NCBI GenBank assembly: GCA_020024395.1
Contig: JAHHTV010000002.1
Location: 1 to 29,682, forward strand
Direction: 5' to 3'
DNA: 29,682 nucleotides
Source: Anaerotignum sp.
Lineage (GTDB): Bacteria > Bacillota > Clostridia > Lachnospirales > Anaerotignaceae
Made by a program: the position numbers and the translations under genes. Shown here piece after piece: positions 16,158 to 24,314 of this stretch. The notes below the pieces were generated by a model that made no database searches, had not been told where the DNA came from, and worked only from the letters and a program-made list of their open reading frames with translations. Every line of letters begins with the position of its first letter. The first letter of the stretch is position 1.

Positions 16158-17121
16158 AATATTACTGCCAGTATTTGGGCAGTTTGATTGTAATATTAAA
16201 AAAATAGAAAAAAATTGTGATGTAAACATTGTCAATCGTGGTGATGATGTCAAAATTGTAGGAGAACAAGACGGTGTAAAAAAAGCATACCATGTACTAC
16301 AATCTTTGGCAGCGGTGGCAAGAAAGGGGGAAGAAATCACGGAACAAAATCTTTCTTATTTTTTGGAATCCGTAGAAGAAAACAATTTGCAGGAATTGGA
16401 AAAAATATATGATAATTTGATTTGCTTGACTGCAAATGGCAGACCACTCAAACCCAAAACATTGGGGCAAAAAAAATATATTGATTTGATAAAGAAAAAT
16501 ACCATTGTATTTGGCATTGGCCCAGCGGGTACAGGGAAAACATATCTTGCTATGGCAATGGCGATTACGGCATTCAAAAACAATGAAGTCAATCGCATTA
16601 TATTGACAAGACCTGCCATAGAAGCAGGTGAAAAACTTGGTTTTTTACCTGGGGATTTGCAACAGAAAGTTGACCCATATTTAAGACCGTTATATGATGC
16701 TTTGTATGAAATTATGGGGGCAGAAACATTTTTGAAAAATATGGAGCGTGGTTTGATTGAGGTGGCACCTTTGGCATATATGAGAGGGCGTACACTGGAC
16801 AATGCATTCATTGTGCTGGACGAAGCACAAAATACCACACCAGAGCAGATGAAAATGTTTTTGACACGTATTGGTTATGGCTCAAAGGCAGTTGTGACAG
16901 GGGATTTGACACAAATTGACTTGGGAGATGACAAACGTTCTGGTTTGATGGAATCTGTCAAGATATTGAGTGGTGTGGAAGATATTGGCGTGATTACACT
17001 AACAAATAAAGACGTTGTGCGACACCCTCTAGTACAAAAGATTATTGCCGCATATGAAAAGTTTGAAGCAAAGAAGCGGAGTGGTTCAAATGACAGGAAA
17101 GAAAAACATAATCGGAAATAA
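16111..17121 (+). CDS. phoH: PhoH family ATPase
   Basis: This cytoplasmic P-loop ATPase of 336 residues is of the PhoH/YbeZ type. It has an N-terminal KH-like region followed by the ATPase core, with Walker A GPAGTGKT at 137-144 and Walker B FIVLDEAQN. The family is linked to RNA metabolism and often accompanies ybeY, as it does two genes downstream here. The ATG at 16111 is chosen because AAAGGGG lies just upstream. A TTG at 16084 would extend the frame without support. It overlaps yqfD at the front and yqfF at the back, which indicates translational coupling. Confidence 0.95.
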   Translation: MPYMNQMEQTLQLENEILLPVFGQFDCNIKKIEKNCDVNIVNRGDDVKIVGEQDGVKKAYHVLQSLAAVARKGEEITEQNLSYFLESVEENNLQELEKIYDNLICLTANGRPLKPKTLGQKKYIDLIKKNTIVFGIGPAGTGKTYLAMAMAITAFKNNEVNRIILTRPAIEAGEKLGFLPGDLQQKVDPYLRPLYDALYEIMGAETFLKNMERGLIEVAPLAYMRGRTLDNAFIVLDEAQNTTPEQMKMFLTRIGYGSKAVVTGDLTQIDLGDDKRSGLMESVKILSGVEDIGVITLTNKDVVRHPLVQKIIAAYEKFEAKKRSGSNDRKEKHNRK

Positions 17122-19210
17122 AGTGATTTTTCAAAATGCACTTTTTTTGGTGGCATGGATTTTGACTGTCATTGTGATTGGCACAGGCTCTATACAACAA
17201 CGAAATACCGTGCAAGTTGGTTCTGTGGCAACAAAGCGATATGTTGCCGCAGAAGATACTGTGGATGTTTTTGCAACAGATAAATTAAAAGAAGCAGCAG
17301 CAAACAGCGTTGGCCCCATTTATAAAACAGATATATCTGTTTCAGAAAAATGTGTGGTACAGGTGGAAGGTGTTTTTGAAGAATTGGATACAGTGCTTGC
17401 AAAATTGGGTGAAGAAGAAAACTATTATGATGCAGTGCAAAATACCGCACTGGAATTGCCTGTTGTGCTTTTGAATAAACAATTATCTGCATACCAAGCA
17501 TTGACACCAGAACAAAGAAAAGATTTTGCAAATGATTGTATTTCGGTGTTACAAACCATATATGAAAATGGTATTACCGCAGATGGTATGGAACAAGCAA
17601 AAAAAACATTGCAAAATGAATTGGCAGAATTGTCATGGCATAGCGATTTGAAAACAATGGCTTTTATGATATTGACAGCAGCAGTGGAGCCAAATTTGAT
17701 TGTAGATGACATGGCAATCGAAACCATGAAAGAACAAAAAAGAGCAGAAGTTTCTGATGTTTTGATACGAAAAAATCAGAAAATTGTGGACGAAGGCGAA
17801 ATTATCACACAAGAAATATATGACAAACTGGTAGCGTTGCATTTGGTCAATGAAAGCGGCATTGAGGGCAATGTGATGCCTTTGCTGGGCAGTTTGCTTA
17901 TGACAAGTATGGTGTTTGCGGCAATGTATTTATTTTTTATATGGGGCAGAAATGCAAGACCTTTGAAAAAAAATGAAGTGCGTATGCTATTTACGATATA
18001 TAGTATTATGATATTGTTGATTTCGTTGCTGTCTAATTTGAAAATGTTTACACTTATTCCAGCAGGTTTATTTGCAATGTTGGTGAGTTTGTTGATAGGC
18101 AGAAGAACAGCATTGTGGCTGAATGCATTGTTTTGTATTGTAGGATGTTTTATTTATAATGGAGATGTGCAGTTTTTGATGTATGCACTTTTGAGCGGTA
18201 CATTTGCGGCACTTATCATTCAAAAAACGGACAAGCGTGCATATCTCATTCCAGCAGCTTTGGGTATGGCAGTTGTGAATTTTACAGCAATGATGGCTTT
18301 GGGATTTTTCTTTGGAGAAGGGTATTCTGCCGAATTGTTATTGCAAAGCGGTATAGGAGCAGCGACAGGATTGGTTTCCATGATTGTGGCTGTGGGGAGT
18401 TTGCCTTTTTGGGAAACGGTGTTTGAGGCAAATACACCTTTGCGATTGATGGAATTGACAAATCCCAATAGTGAATTGTTACGAAAGCTGATGATTGAAG
18501 CACCAGGTACATATCATCATAGCTTGATTGTGGCAAATTTGGCAGAAACAGCAGTGTATGATATTGGTGGGAATACTGCTTTGGCAAGAGCAGGTGCATA
18601 TTATCATGATGTGGGAAAATTAAAATATCCATTGTATTTTGCAGAAAATCAAACGGGACACAATCCGCATAATGATTTGCCACCTGAAAAAAGTGCAAAA
18701 ATTATCACCAATCATACAAAAGATGGTTTGGAACTGGCACAAAGATATAAATTGCCTCCTGTGATACAAGATATCATTGTGGAGCATCATGGCAATGGTT
18801 TGGTAAAATATTTTTATTTTCAGGCACTCAAACAATATGGTGCAGAACAAGTGGATGAAAAAAATTATCGCTATCAGGGAAAAATACCTTCTAGCAGAGA
18901 AGCAGCAGTTGTGATGCTCGCCGATACCGTAGAAGCAGCAGTACGGTCTATGCTTGGCAATGGCAAAACATTGGACGATGCAGAAGAAGTCATAAAAGGA
19001 TTGATAAAAGATAAATTGGACGATGGTCAGCTCAACAACAGTGGATTGAAAATCAATGAATTGGAAATCATACGACAATCATTTTTGAAAGTATTTCATG
19101 GTATGTATCATGAACGTGTGGCATATCCAAAACAGTCAGATATTCAAGCAGCACAAAAAACGGAACACCAAACCATACAGGAGGAAACAACAAATGACAA
19201 CACTGATTGA
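17090..19210 (+). CDS. yqfF: 7TM-HD cyclic-di-AMP phosphodiesterase (PgpH/YqfF)
   Basis: This 706-residue integral membrane protein is of the 7TMR-HD family. Listeria PgpH, its characterised member, hydrolyses cyclic-di-AMP. An N-terminal transmembrane helix (about 14-31) is followed by a large extracytoplasmic domain (to about 265) and seven hydrophobic helices (about 265-470). A cytoplasmic HD domain then carries PGTYHHSL, the HD pair H506-D507 in YYHDVGKLKYP, ITNHTKDG, and VEHHGNG. The tail is Gln/Thr-rich. The ATG at 17090 lies inside the end of phoH (32-base overlap) with a weak GGAGTGG site. The product likely tunes cyclic-di-AMP, hence potassium and osmotic balance, in response to an external signal. 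Confidence 0.94.
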   Translation: MTGKKNIIGNKVIFQNALFLVAWILTVIVIGTGSIQQRNTVQVGSVATKRYVAAEDTVDVFATDKLKEAAANSVGPIYKTDISVSEKCVVQVEGVFEELDTVLAKLGEEENYYDAVQNTALELPVVLLNKQLSAYQALTPEQRKDFANDCISVLQTIYENGITADGMEQAKKTLQNELAELSWHSDLKTMAFMILTAAVEPNLIVDDMAIETMKEQKRAEVSDVLIRKNQKIVDEGEIITQEIYDKLVALHLVNESGIEGNVMPLLGSLLMTSMVFAAMYLFFIWGRNARPLKKNEVRMLFTIYSIMILLISLLSNLKMFTLIPAGLFAMLVSLLIGRRTALWLNALFCIVGCFIYNGDVQFLMYALLSGTFAALIIQKTDKRAYLIPAALGMAVVNFTAMMALGFFFGEGYSAELLLQSGIGAATGLVSMIVAVGSLPFWETVFEANTPLRLMELTNPNSELLRKLMIEAPGTYHHSLIVANLAETAVYDIGGNTALARAGAYYHDVGKLKYPLYFAENQTGHNPHNDLPPEKSAKIITNHTKDGLELAQRYKLPPVIQDIIVEHHGNGLVKYFYFQALKQYGAEQVDEKNYRYQGKIPSSREAAVVMLADTVEAAVRSMLGNGKTLDDAEEVIKGLIKDKLDDGQLNNSGLKINELEIIRQSFLKVFHGMYHERVAYPKQSDIQAAQKTEHQTIQEETTNDNTD

Positions 19211-19661
19211 TATTAGAACAGAAAATTTTCCGAAAGAATTGGAAAAAGTAATGGAAACCATTGCGTTAGACAGTTTGCGATATGAAGGGTTTGATGAAAA
19301 TTGTGAAATTAGTATTTCGATTGTGGATAATGCAGAGATACAGCAAATCAACAAACAATTTCGCAATATTGACTGCCCTACGGATGTTTTGAGTTTCCCA
19401 ATGTTGACATTTACAGAAAATGAAATCATAGAAAAAAATGAAAATGGGGAAATTGTATTAGGCGATATTATCATATCTTTGGAAAGAGCAGAAGAACAGG
19501 CAAAAGAATATGGACATTCTCTGAAAAGAGAAATTGCATTTTTGACAGCACATAGTATGTTGCATTTATTGGGATATGACCATATGGAACCACAAGAAGA
19601 AAAAGAAATGTTTACAAAACAAAAAGAGATATTGGAAGCGGCAGGTATTCCGAGAACATAA
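19194..19661 (+). CDS. ybeY: Endoribonuclease YbeY (16S rRNA maturation)
   Basis: This zinc-dependent endoribonuclease of 155 residues acts in 16S rRNA 3'-end processing and ribosome quality control. The metal site HxxxHxxxxxH is intact (H120, H124, H130 in TAHSMLHLLGYDH), as are the preceding NxxFRNIDCPTDVLSFP and GDIIIS segments. The start ATG follows CAGGAGGAAAC and overlaps the end of yqfF by 17 bases. Era, another 30S maturation factor, lies further down the same cluster. Confidence 0.96.
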   Translation: MTTLIDIRTENFPKELEKVMETIALDSLRYEGFDENCEISISIVDNAEIQQINKQFRNIDCPTDVLSFPMLTFTENEIIEKNENGEIVLGDIIISLERAEEQAKEYGHSLKREIAFLTAHSMLHLLGYDHMEPQEEKEMFTKQKEILEAAGIPRT

Positions 19662-19680
19662 CGGAAAGGACGTGAAAGGT

Positions 19681-20073
19681 ATGGATAACAAAACATTGGT
19701 TGAAAAAGCAAAACAAGCGATGACATATGCATATGCACCGTATTCTCAATTTCAGGTGGGGGCAGCATTGTTGGCAAAAGATGGTCGTGTGTTTACAGGC
19801 TGTAATGTGGAAAATGCAACATATGGGGCAACCATTTGTGCAGAAAGAACGGCAGTGACAAAGGCTGTTTCAGAAGGGGTGCAGCAATTTGAGAAAATTG
19901 CCATTGTGGCAAGCAGTGGGGATTATGCAGCACCTTGCGGCATTTGCAGACAGATATTATTTGAATTTATGCCAGAGGGCGAAGTGGTGCTTTGGAGTGA
20001 TAGTGCAGGTGAAAAAGTATTTTCTGTATCTGATTTGCTGCCTTTTGGTTTTCGAGGAGAAGATATCAAATAA
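19681..20073 (+). CDS. cdd: Cytidine deaminase
   Basis: This 130-residue homotetrameric-type cytidine deaminase converts cytidine and deoxycytidine to uridine and deoxyuridine for pyrimidine salvage. The zinc ligands C53 (CAE motif, catalytic E55), C86 and C89 (PCGIC) are all present, and the APYSQFQVGAAL substrate loop is normal. It starts 19 bases after ybeY with an AAAGGA site upstream. In many Firmicutes a diacylglycerol kinase gene lies between ybeY and cdd; none is present here. cdd adjoins era in Bacillus, whereas here two genes intervene. Confidence 0.96.
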   Translation: MDNKTLVEKAKQAMTYAYAPYSQFQVGAALLAKDGRVFTGCNVENATYGATICAERTAVTKAVSEGVQQFEKIAIVASSGDYAAPCGICRQILFEFMPEGEVVLWSDSAGEKVFSVSDLLPFGFRGEDIK

Positions 20074-20146
20074 ATACAAGTTTTTTTGAACGTATAATAT
20101 GATATAGATTGTTTGGATGCTTATATTTTACAGACACAACAATGTG

Positions 20147-20163
20147 CAAAATGGACCATTTTG
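20147..20163. promoter_or_regulatory. Perfect inverted repeat upstream of the uracil-DNA glycosylase gene
   Basis: CAAAATGG and CCATTTTG flank a single A, giving an operator-like 17-base palindrome in the 181-base gap after cdd. Its right arm overlaps a TTGACA hexamer at 20161, but no well-spaced -10 is evident. Confidence 0.35.
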
Positions 20164-20254
20164 ACAAATGATATAGACGGTATGAGAAATGTGTATTTTG
20201 TTTTGAGGCAAGACTTTGTGCCTGTATTGGATAATATCGCTTGGAGTGAAAGAT

Positions 20255-20824
20255 ATGGAAAAAACATGGGAGATACTGGAAGGGGCTTGCTATTATTGCA
20301 AAAAATGCAGGTTGTCTGAAATGCGGACAAATGTTGTGATAGGCAAAGGCAACAAACAAGCAGAAATTATGTTTATTGGAGAAGGCCCCGGACAGCAAGA
20401 GGATTTGCAGGGACAACCTTTTGTTGGCCCTGCGGGACAGCTTTTGGATAAAATGTTGGCAGCGGTTGACTTGCAACTGGAAGATGTGTATATCACAAAT
20501 GTGGTGAAATGTAGACCACCCGGCAATCGTGACCCACATGATGATGAAAAACAATCTTGTATCAATTATCTGCGGTATCAATTTGCATTGATACGACCAA
20601 AAATCATTGTATGTTTGGGCAGAATTGCGGCAACGACCATCATTGACCCCGATTTCAAAATTACAAAACAAAGAGGACAATGGTATGAAAGAAAAGGCTG
20701 TTATATCATTGCTACATATCACCCATCTGCATTGTTGCGAGATGAAACAAAAAAACGCCCTGCATGGGAAGATATGCAGGCAATACGAAAAAAATTAGAT
20801 GAAATAAGACAAAAAGGAGTATGA
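20255..20824 (+). CDS. Family 4-type uracil-DNA glycosylase (Fe-S)
   Basis: This 189-residue protein removes uracil from DNA to start base-excision repair. The family signature GEGPGQQEDLQGQPFVGPAGQLL is complete and the second motif HPSALLR starts at 156. Four cysteines spaced as in the family's [4Fe-4S] site are visible (C15, C18, C86, C102). The ATG at 20255 follows a poor TTGGAGTGAAAG site, the only acceptable start that keeps the N-terminal cysteines. The stop codon overlaps an upstream ATG of the next gene, so the two are probably translated from one mRNA. Confidence 0.94.
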   Translation: MEKTWEILEGACYYCKKCRLSEMRTNVVIGKGNKQAEIMFIGEGPGQQEDLQGQPFVGPAGQLLDKMLAAVDLQLEDVYITNVVKCRPPGNRDPHDDEKQSCINYLRYQFALIRPKIIVCLGRIAATTIIDPDFKITKQRGQWYERKGCYIIATYHPSALLRDETKKRPAWEDMQAIRKKLDEIRQKGV

Positions 20825-20829
20825 GAACA

Positions 20830-21303
20830 ATGAGTGAAGACAGAATGGAAGCTTTGAAGGCACGTTTTGCAGATGTGCAAATACAACCAAATGCAAAAAC
20901 AATGGACGAGATTGTAGAATATATCGAAACAAAATGGCAAGCAAAACGTGTGAAAATCAAAGAAAGTGAATATGTGATACATTATAAAAATGCTTTGGAA
21001 TTTATGCAGCGTTTGGGTAAATCCACAGAGGGCGTACAAGAAGAAATTCGTCGTTATATGCTGCCAAACCGCATTGCTTTGATATTGGGTATGAAATCCG
21101 AATATATGACAGCGGAAAATGGTATCCGTTATTATCAGGCATTGACAATGCTCAAAGGACTGACAAAAGAAGACATTGATACCAAAAATGACAGATGGTT
21201 GCAATATATGCTTTTGCTGGAAATGCAGGCAGATTGGGACGCAAAAGAAGCGGCGATGAAAGCGGCGATGGAAGCAGAACGCCAAGAAATGGAACAAGAA
21301 TAA
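20830..21303 (+). CDS. Hypothetical protein, 157 residues, upstream of era
   Basis: No family is recognised. The product is soluble, highly charged and mostly helical, with many Met, Glu, Lys and Arg. A helical tail (WDAKEAAMKAAMEAERQEMEQE) could be a coiled coil. There is no signal peptide or membrane segment. The ATG at 20830 is chosen because AAAGGAG lies 10 bases upstream; an ATG at 20821 is only one base from that site. It is tightly packed between the uracil-DNA glycosylase and era (13-base gap) and thus almost surely expressed with them. Confidence 0.85.
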   Translation: MSEDRMEALKARFADVQIQPNAKTMDEIVEYIETKWQAKRVKIKESEYVIHYKNALEFMQRLGKSTEGVQEEIRRYMLPNRIALILGMKSEYMTAENGIRYYQALTMLKGLTKEDIDTKNDRWLQYMLLLEMQADWDAKEAAMKAAMEAERQEMEQE

Positions 21304-21316
21304 TAGGAGGCAGTTT

Positions 21317-22222
21317 ATGGGAAAATTTTATTCAGGTTTTGTGTCATTGGTGGGCAGACCAAATGTTGGGAAATCTACATTGATGAATTGTTTGATTGGC
21401 GAAAAAATTGCCATTACATCCAATAAACCACAAACAACAAGAAACAAAATTACAAGTATATTGACAAAAGAAGATTTTCAGTGTGTATTTTTGGATACAC
21501 CAGGTATTCATAAACCCAAACATAAATTGGGTGAATTTATGGTGCGTTCGGCAGAAAATACATTCAAAGAAGTAGATGTGGTATTGTTTTTGGTGGAACC
21601 AACAGAAAAGGTGTTGGAAGCAGATAAATATGTTTTGGAAAAATTGCAAAATGTCAAAACACCTGTTGTGCTGGTCATAAACAAAGTGGATACCATTGCA
21701 GACAAAGAAAAATTACTGGCTGTGATTGACACATACAGCAAATTGTATCCATTCCGTGAAGTTGTGCCGATTTCTGCCGCAACAGGAAACAATACAGATA
21801 GATTGCTGCAAGTCATTCGTAAATTTTTGCCAGAAGGCCCACAGTATTTCCCTGCGGATATGGTGACAGACCAACCAGAACGCCAAATTGCATCAGAAAT
21901 TATCAGAGAAAAAGCATTATATTTGTTGCAAGATGAAATTCCACATGGTATTGCGGTGGAAATTATGTCTATGAAAAAACGTCCAGAACAAAATATTGTG
22001 GATGTACAAGCATTGATATATTGTGAAAAAGATTCTCACAAAGGCATTATCATTGGCAAACATGGCAGTATGCTCAAAAAAATTGGCACATATGCAAGAC
22101 AAGATATGGAGCGGTTGTTGGGGTCTTCGATATTTTTACAAATCTGGGTAAAAGTCAAAAAAGATTGGCGTGACAGTGACTTTTTGTTGCGTAATTTTGG
22201 TTACGACAAAAAAAATCTGTAA
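21317..22222 (+). CDS. era: GTPase Era (30S subunit maturation)
   Basis: This 301-residue GTPase, the usual Era length, binds the 3' end of 16S rRNA during 30S assembly. The GTPase motifs are intact: GRPNVGKST (13-21), DTPGIH, NKVD and the SAATG-type G5. The C-terminal KH domain with its GKHGSMLKKIG loop is present. The ATG follows TAGGAGGCAG. YbeY and PhoH, functionally related factors, are encoded upstream in the same cluster. Confidence 0.98.
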   Translation: MGKFYSGFVSLVGRPNVGKSTLMNCLIGEKIAITSNKPQTTRNKITSILTKEDFQCVFLDTPGIHKPKHKLGEFMVRSAENTFKEVDVVLFLVEPTEKVLEADKYVLEKLQNVKTPVVLVINKVDTIADKEKLLAVIDTYSKLYPFREVVPISAATGNNTDRLLQVIRKFLPEGPQYFPADMVTDQPERQIASEIIREKALYLLQDEIPHGIAVEIMSMKKRPEQNIVDVQALIYCEKDSHKGIIIGKHGSMLKKIGTYARQDMERLLGSSIFLQIWVKVKKDWRDSDFLLRNFGYDKKNL

Positions 22223-22300
22223 AAAAATATGGCAAGAATTGTGCTGTATGGGTTTTGTTTTTGTGTCATATTCTAACCATAGAAAGGGGACGATGACCAT

Positions 22301-22441
22301 ATGAAAACAGAACAACAATTATGGCAAATATTTTTGCAAACAGGACAGGTGCGGGATTATCTGCAATATAGAAAGTCACAGCAGATACCCAATCCAAAAA
22401 GACGGATTGCAGATAGTTCCCAGTATAAAACATTGGATTGA
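22301..22441 (+). CDS. YqzL-like small protein, 46 residues
   Basis: A short reading frame starts MKTEQQLWQIFLQTGQVRDY and runs to a TGA at 22439. Its N-terminal pattern (W-x-x-F-x-x-T-G-x-x-x-x-Y-L) and its place between era and recO match Bacillus YqzL, a conserved protein of about 47 residues with no known function. AAAGGGG lies about 11 bases before the ATG. The C-terminal half is basic and Gln-rich and less like the family. An overlapping frame in another phase (from 22407) belongs to the extended form of the next gene and is not used. Confidence 0.75.
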   Translation: MKTEQQLWQIFLQTGQVRDYLQYRKSQQIPNPKRRIADSSQYKTLD

Positions 22442-22505
22442 CACAAAAGCAGGTTTTGGTATTTTGCCAAAGCCTGCATATGTTGTTTTTAGGGGGTGGA
22501 AGAGT

Positions 22506-23240
22506 ATGAGCAAAACGGTAAAACGAGGATATGTCCCAAATGATGAAAAAGAATTTTATGGGGAAAGCGTGCAAAAGTTGTATGAAGCTGCAAAAGACTT
22601 GCAATATTTGTTAGACAGAGGGTATCGTATCAAAGGGGCATCGGTGTTTGTTGGCAATCATTATATGCTTTCAGAACGGCAAAGATTGGCTTTGGTGAGA
22701 GGGGTTTCGTCTCTGGTACATACAAAAGCAAGAAAAGAAAAAGAAATGACAGGTAGTTTGTCTGGAAAAACGGTACATATTGATGGCTTGAATACCATTA
22801 TCACAGCGGAAGTGGCTTTGTCTGATACAGTGCTTTTGAAAGGAATGGATGGTAGTATTCGAGATTTGGCAGCACTGAGAGGGTCATACCGCTTGATAGA
22901 TAAAACAGAGCAGGCAGTACGGTTGATTGGGAGATATTTGGCTGAAAAACAAGCAGAAAAAGCGGTTTTTTATTTAGATGCCCCTGTTTCAAATTCTGGA
23001 AGATTAAAAGGATGTATTTTGCAATGGCTTTGCGATATGCCTTTTTGTGTAGATGTGGAAGTCATTCATGCAGTGGATACAACACTGGAGAGATTGGACT
23101 GTGTGATGACGGGTGATGCCATTATACTGGACAAGTGCAAAAGCTGGGTGAATGCAAATGTATGGATATTAGAAAGATTGGGAAAATCACCTGCATTGGA
23201 TTTCACGTTTTTATATCCAGAAAAAGAAATGGGGAGATAA
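22506..23240 (+). CDS. DUF434 domain-containing protein
   Basis: The product has 244 residues. The first 90 hold the DUF434 hallmark (LQYLLDRGYRIKGASVFVGNHYMLSERQRLALVRGVSS). The rest looks like an alpha/beta domain with conserved acidic motifs (HIDGLNTIITAEVAL, FYLDAPVSNSGRLKG, VMTGDAIILDK) that recall PIN/NYN-type nuclease folds, as in the DUF5616 half of such proteins. This fold assignment is an inference and the function is unknown. The ATG at 22506 follows AGGGGGTGG. recO starts one base after the stop, so coupling is likely, and an RNA- or DNA-processing role would fit the neighbours. Confidence 0.85.
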   Translation: MSKTVKRGYVPNDEKEFYGESVQKLYEAAKDLQYLLDRGYRIKGASVFVGNHYMLSERQRLALVRGVSSLVHTKARKEKEMTGSLSGKTVHIDGLNTIITAEVALSDTVLLKGMDGSIRDLAALRGSYRLIDKTEQAVRLIGRYLAEKQAEKAVFYLDAPVSNSGRLKGCILQWLCDMPFCVDVEVIHAVDTTLERLDCVMTGDAIILDKCKSWVNANVWILERLGKSPALDFTFLYPEKEMGR

Positions 23241-23241
23241 T

Positions 23242-23967
23242 ATGGGCGTGAACCAAATCAGAGGGATAGTGATACAAGAAAAACCACAGGGCGAAAACAA
23301 CAAATATATGGTGGTACTGGCAAAGGGTGTTGGCAAAGTGCGTGTTTGTGCAAAAGGGGCAAAAAAGACAAAAAGCCCGCTTTTGGCAGGGACACAGCTA
23401 TTTTGTTATTCTGATTTTACGTTGTTTGAGGGACGGGGATTTGCGTCTGTGACACAGGCAGATTTGATAGAAAGTTTCTATGATTTGCGAACAGATATAA
23501 AAATGCTCTCTCAGGCGATGTATTTGGCAGAATTGGCAGATAGAATTTGCCCTGACAATATGGAGCATGATGCGGTATTGCGGTATTTTTTGCTGGCATT
23601 GCGCAAAATGACAAAAGGAAATATAGAGCCAAAATTGGTGGGGCGGATATTGGAAATCAAATGGCTACAAGTGACAGGATTTTTGGCATCGGTGGAATGT
23701 ATGGAGTGTGGCAAAGGAGAAAGGCTATTTTTTGCAGAAAATGATGCTGTGTTTTTGTGTGAAAAACACAAAAACACAGAGGCAAAGCCATTATCGGAGG
23801 GGGCTGTGCAGGCAATGCGTCATGTGTTGTATGAAACAGAAAAGAAAATATTTTCATTTGCTGTTTCTGATGATGTGTTGCAAGAATTAGACGACATATT
23901 ACGTAAATATTTACAGGTGCATTTGGGATTGGATTTGAAAAGCAGACGTTTTACGGTGGACATTTGA
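23242..23967 (+). CDS. recO: DNA repair protein RecO
   Basis: RecO, 241 residues here, loads RecA with RecF/RecR and anneals single strands during gap repair. It shows the N-terminal OB fold (IRGIVIQEKPQGENNKYMVVL..GVGKVRVCAKGAKKTKSPL), the helical middle, and a C-terminal metal-binding pair of motifs (CMECGK near 152 and LCEKH near 172). The stop of the DUF434 gene is one base before its ATG, and the ribosome site GGGGAGA lies in that gene's last codons. This ends the cluster that begins at yqfC. Confidence 0.95.
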   Translation: MGVNQIRGIVIQEKPQGENNKYMVVLAKGVGKVRVCAKGAKKTKSPLLAGTQLFCYSDFTLFEGRGFASVTQADLIESFYDLRTDIKMLSQAMYLAELADRICPDNMEHDAVLRYFLLALRKMTKGNIEPKLVGRILEIKWLQVTGFLASVECMECGKGERLFFAENDAVFLCEKHKNTEAKPLSEGAVQAMRHVLYETEKKIFSFAVSDDVLQELDDILRKYLQVHLGLDLKSRRFTVDI

Positions 23968-23991
23968 TTTTGAGAAAAAGAAAAAAAGCTC

Positions 23992-24020
23992 TTGACAATT
24001 AGAATAAACTATGATAGATT
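23992..24020 (+). promoter_or_regulatory. Promoter of the glyS T-box transcript
   Basis: A perfect TTGACA (23992-23997) and TAGATT (24015-24020, four of six matches) are 17 bases apart. The start would lie just before T-box stem I. Confidence 0.65.
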
Positions 24021-24039
24021 GATAACCAAGTTCATAACT

Positions 24040-24250
24040 GCGTAGAAAAAGAGGAGTATTTGCGGCGGATTTTTCAGAGAGTTATCGGTAGGTGTGAGAT
24101 AATAATGCAATGCAAAGAACGGCACTTTGGAGCAGTATGATTTTTCACAAGAGTGGGTTTGCATAAACCAATGCAAATCAATGAGGGTGGAACCGCGGAA
24201 GACTTTTTGCCTTTCGTCCCTTGCTTTTTAACAGGCGAGGGGTGGAAGGC
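24040..24250 (+). promoter_or_regulatory. Glycine T-box leader
   Basis: The T-box signature AGGGTGGAACCGCGG is at 24184-24198. The glycine specifier is most likely GGC at 24121-24123, in the context GAAC-GGC-AC at the 3' side of stem I. The conserved GGTGTGAGA segment of stem I is at 24090-24098. AGGG of the T-box can pair with CCCT at 24218-24221 to form the antiterminator, and that segment is also in the terminator stem. Uncharged tRNA-Gly is thus predicted to switch on glyS. Confidence 0.93.
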
Positions 24251-24256
24251 TTTTTT
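24209..24256 (+). terminator. T-box regulated terminator
   Basis: A 16-base stem with a few G-U pairs (24209-24224 with 24235-24250) has a 10-base loop and a T6 tail. It shares the CGTCCCT segment with the antiterminator. Confidence 0.9.
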
Positions 24257-24314
24257 GATACAAAAAAACTTGTATTCCTCGATAACACAAACAAGTTCAA
24301 AGGAGGTTTTTTGT

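Noticed and set aside
24153..24314. N-terminal extension of glycyl-tRNA synthetase
   Set aside because: This stretch is the T-box antiterminator/terminator. The AGGAGG at 24301 and the family start support the ATG at 24315.
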